From: UBA5336 sp039818165 | GTDB taxonomy: Bacteria; Pseudomonadota; Alphaproteobacteria; Caulobacterales; Hyphomonadaceae | Direction: 5' to 3' | Assembly: GCA_039818165.1 (NCBI GenBank) | Contig: JBCBUL010000001.1 | Location: 124,001-188,000, forward strand | Length of the DNA stretch: 64,000 nucleotides | Part shown: positions 62,540 to 64,000 of the stretch, piece after piece | Position numbering within the stretch: position 1 is the first letter of the stretch | How the letters are laid out: the number at the start of each line of letters is the position of its first letter | Translations under genes and position numbers: made by a program | Notes under the pieces: generated by a model | Seen by the model: only the letters and a program-made list of their open reading frames with translations | The model's database searches: none | Told to the model about the DNA's origin: nothing

Positions 62540-62626
62540 GGTGGGCTCCTCCGAGTGTGTGCGTGTATCTGCGTGCGAGCCTAACGCAGCCCTTGGGGCT
62601 GGCAAGTTTGTCGCCGGGGCAGGGCG

Positions 62627-63499
62627 ATGAGCGGGGTGTGGGCGATCGCGATTCACGGAGGCGCAGGCCCTCTTCGCAAGGACGACTACAGCGCCGCCGA
62701 GCAGCACCTTGCAGAAACTCTGGAGGTGGCGAAGGAGAGCCTGGAGGCGGGCAAAGGCGCGCTGGATGTGGCGCAGGCGGCAGTGATGGAACTGGAAGAG
62801 TGCGGGCACCATGTGGCCGGGCGGGGCGCGTCGCCGAACGCCCTCGGCCAATGGGAACTGGACGCGGCCATCATGGATGGGGCAACGCGCAATGCTGGCG
62901 CTGTGGCCGCCTTGCGCGGCTATCGCAGCCCCATCTCGGCCGCCCGCCTTGTTATGGAAAAGTCCCACCACCTCATGCTGGTCGGAAAGGGGGCGGCCCA
63001 CTTCCTGAAGGATTTCAAGCTTCGGCGTGTATGGAACCCTCGCGATTATTACTGTCCATCGGTGACACGCCCCGTGGCGGAAGGTGAGTTAGCCCATGGC
63101 ACGGTCGGCGCGGTGGTGCTGGATCGCCAGGGGCGTTTGGCATCGGCGACGTCCACAGGTGGGCTCTTGGGAAAGATGCCCGGTAGGGTCGGGGATACGC
63201 CCATTCTGGGGGCGGGTACCTGGGCCGATGAGCGTGTGGCCGTATCCTGTACGGGCCAAGGGGAGTATTTCATGCGCGCTGCCGTGGCCGCCGATGTCTC
63301 CGCGCGCGTGCGCTATGGCCAAGCCAGCCTGCGCACGGCGTGTGAAGCGGCACTGCAGGATGTCGCCTTTCTGGGCGGCGATGGCGGGCTTATCGCTGTC
63401 GATGTTCTGGGCAATGTCGAGATGCCATTCCTGTCTGAGGGCATGAAGCGCGGCTGCGCCACGTCCACAGGCCGGTTCGACGTTGCAGTGTGGCCCTGA
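62627..63499 (+). CDS. Isoaspartyl peptidase / L-asparaginase (plant-type, Ntn hydrolase)
   Basis: 290 residues. IAIHGGAGPLRKDD at the N-terminus and the autocleavage site HGTVGAVVLD with the nucleophile Thr159; SATSTGGLLGKMPGRVGDTPILGAG and CTGQGEYF follow. The precursor is cleaved before Thr159 into two chains. It removes L-asparagine or isoaspartyl dipeptides from damaged proteins. The gene starts 87 bases from the divergent quinone reductase. Confidence 0.93.
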   Translation: MSGVWAIAIHGGAGPLRKDDYSAAEQHLAETLEVAKESLEAGKGALDVAQAAVMELEECGHHVAGRGASPNALGQWELDAAIMDGATRNAGAVAALRGYRSPISAARLVMEKSHHLMLVGKGAAHFLKDFKLRRVWNPRDYYCPSVTRPVAEGELAHGTVGAVVLDRQGRLASATSTGGLLGKMPGRVGDTPILGAGTWADERVAVSCTGQGEYFMRAAVAADVSARVRYGQASLRTACEAALQDVAFLGGDGGLIAVDVLGNVEMPFLSEGMKRGCATSTGRFDVAVWP

Positions 63500-63502
63500 C
63501 CC

Positions 63503-63847
63503 ATGTCGAGCGGTGAGATCGCCTTTTGGATCGCGTTCATGGTGCTGGCCTTTATCGGCTTTCTGGGCCTGCAGATGCGCTATTTTGCCGGTGTGGCGCT
63601 GAAGATTTACGTCAGCAACCGGCTGAAGCAGGCCAGCAAAGGCGATGTGCAGGCCATCATTCTGAATGCTGTTGGGGGTCGGCGCGCCCCGGCCGTGGAA
63701 CTTGTTGCCCAAGCGGCTGAGGTGAAGCACCTGCGCGAAGAACACACCCGCCCGCTCCAGTTCATCCGTATCGGGCGCACGATCAGCCTCATTGTGCCTT
63801 TCATGCTTGGGCTGATGTTGGTCGCTTGGCGTTTCTGGCCGTTCTGA
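63503..63847 (+). CDS. Small membrane protein, hypothetical
   Basis: 114 residues with two hydrophobic helices (about 6-24 and 92-110) and a charged central part (SNRLKQASKGDVQAI, VGGRRAPAVELVAQ). No family recognised. It lies three bases after the asparaginase gene and fifteen before the methyltransferase gene, so the three are likely co-transcribed. Confidence 0.6.
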   Translation: MSSGEIAFWIAFMVLAFIGFLGLQMRYFAGVALKIYVSNRLKQASKGDVQAIILNAVGGRRAPAVELVAQAAEVKHLREEHTRPLQFIRIGRTISLIVPFMLGLMLVAWRFWPF

Positions 63848-63862
63848 TTAAAGACACCCGCC

Positions 63863-64000
63863 ATGCGAGGGTATTTCGCCATAGGCGCCGAAGGCATTTC
63901 GAAACCGATGAATCTCGGCGCGCTCATGCGCACGGCCAATGCGTTTGGCGCCAGTTTCGTTTTTACCGTGGAAGCAGAGCAGAATCTGAAGCTTGCCTAC
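63863..64000 (+). CDS. SpoU-family RNA 2'-O-methyltransferase, N-terminal part (cut by window edge)
   Basis: The frame reads MRGYFAIGAEGISKPMN, then LGALMRTANAFGASFVFTVE. The N-terminal RGYFAIG-x-EG and the LMRTANAFGA motif (the SpoU motif I Asn/Arg region) are those of TrmH-like SPOUT methyltransferases of alphaproteobacteria. It runs off the end of the window at residue 46. Confidence 0.85.
   Translation, partial: MRGYFAIGAEGISKPMNLGALMRTANAFGASFVFTVEAEQNLKLAY

Overview
The window looks like chromosomal DNA of an aerobic alphaproteobacterium of the Caulobacter/Hyphomonas/Maricaulis type. Supporting signs are a TIGR01782-like TonB-dependent receptor, a CC0125/CC1285-type lipoprotein, UbiK, DUF1232, YggT and MidA homologues, a TTAA-N7-TTAA (CtrA-type) palindrome with a GANTC in its centre, and a GTTC-N7-GTTC (alphaproteobacterial LexA-type) site. 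The genus cannot be fixed from the sequence alone. Genes are dense and in short operons on both strands. I see no rRNA, tRNA, CRISPR array, prophage or insertion sequence.

Layout. 0-5 kb: start of an EamA transporter, small exported proteins, a metallo-beta-lactamase-fold hydrolase, a TIGR04283-type glycosyltransferase and a UDP-glucuronate decarboxylase. 5-7 kb: class I ribonucleotide reductase large subunit (nrdA) with a pair of NrdR boxes in its promoter. 7-13.9 kb: LpxR-like barrel, O-acetylhomoserine sulfhydrylase, acyl-CoA ligase, HCCA-isomerase-like protein and HSL-type esterase. 13.9-19 kb: two large exported proteins sharing a C-terminal module, on either side of the divergent bolA / J-protein pair. 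19-26.7 kb: DUF1232, two short-chain dehydrogenases, peptidoglycan-binding protein, HAD hydrolase, pterin dehydratase, MFS exporter, YggT and FolD. 26.8-31.9 kb: complete branched-chain 2-oxoacid dehydrogenase operon (E1alpha, E1beta, E2, E3).

31.9-40 kb: SRPBCC-like protein, dienelactone hydrolase, then a cluster that reads as an organophosphate (probably phytate) acquisition unit: a tandem-duplicated TetR regulator divergent from a TonB receptor, a CX5R phosphatase lipoprotein and a beta-propeller phytase, with a perfect 20-bp palindrome in the shared promoter. 40-50 kb: DUF6065, prolyl-tRNA editing protein, DoxX-like + YHS pair, M28 peptidase, DUF1993, then purL and purQ separated by a small Cys-rich exported protein, an entericidin-like lipoprotein and DUF2855. 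50-56 kb: CC0125 lipoprotein, a 430-base gene-free stretch rich in stem-loops, then a same-strand run thpR - ABC1 kinase - CPBP protease - membrane TIR protein. 56-64 kb: Tas-like aldo/keto reductase, Bax-inhibitor-1 homologue, TetR/COQ9-like protein, YbjN - proC, UbiK, MidA, quinone oxidoreductase, isoaspartyl peptidase, a small membrane protein and the start of a SpoU-type RNA methyltransferase.

The most promising items for something new are the membrane TIR protein with a duplicated two-cysteine extracytoplasmic module, the phytase/receptor cluster under a double-headed TetR regulator, the paired exported proteins with a shared C-terminal domain, and the structured gene-free region at 50.8-51.1 kb. 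All functions are inferred from sequence recognition; no database search was run.
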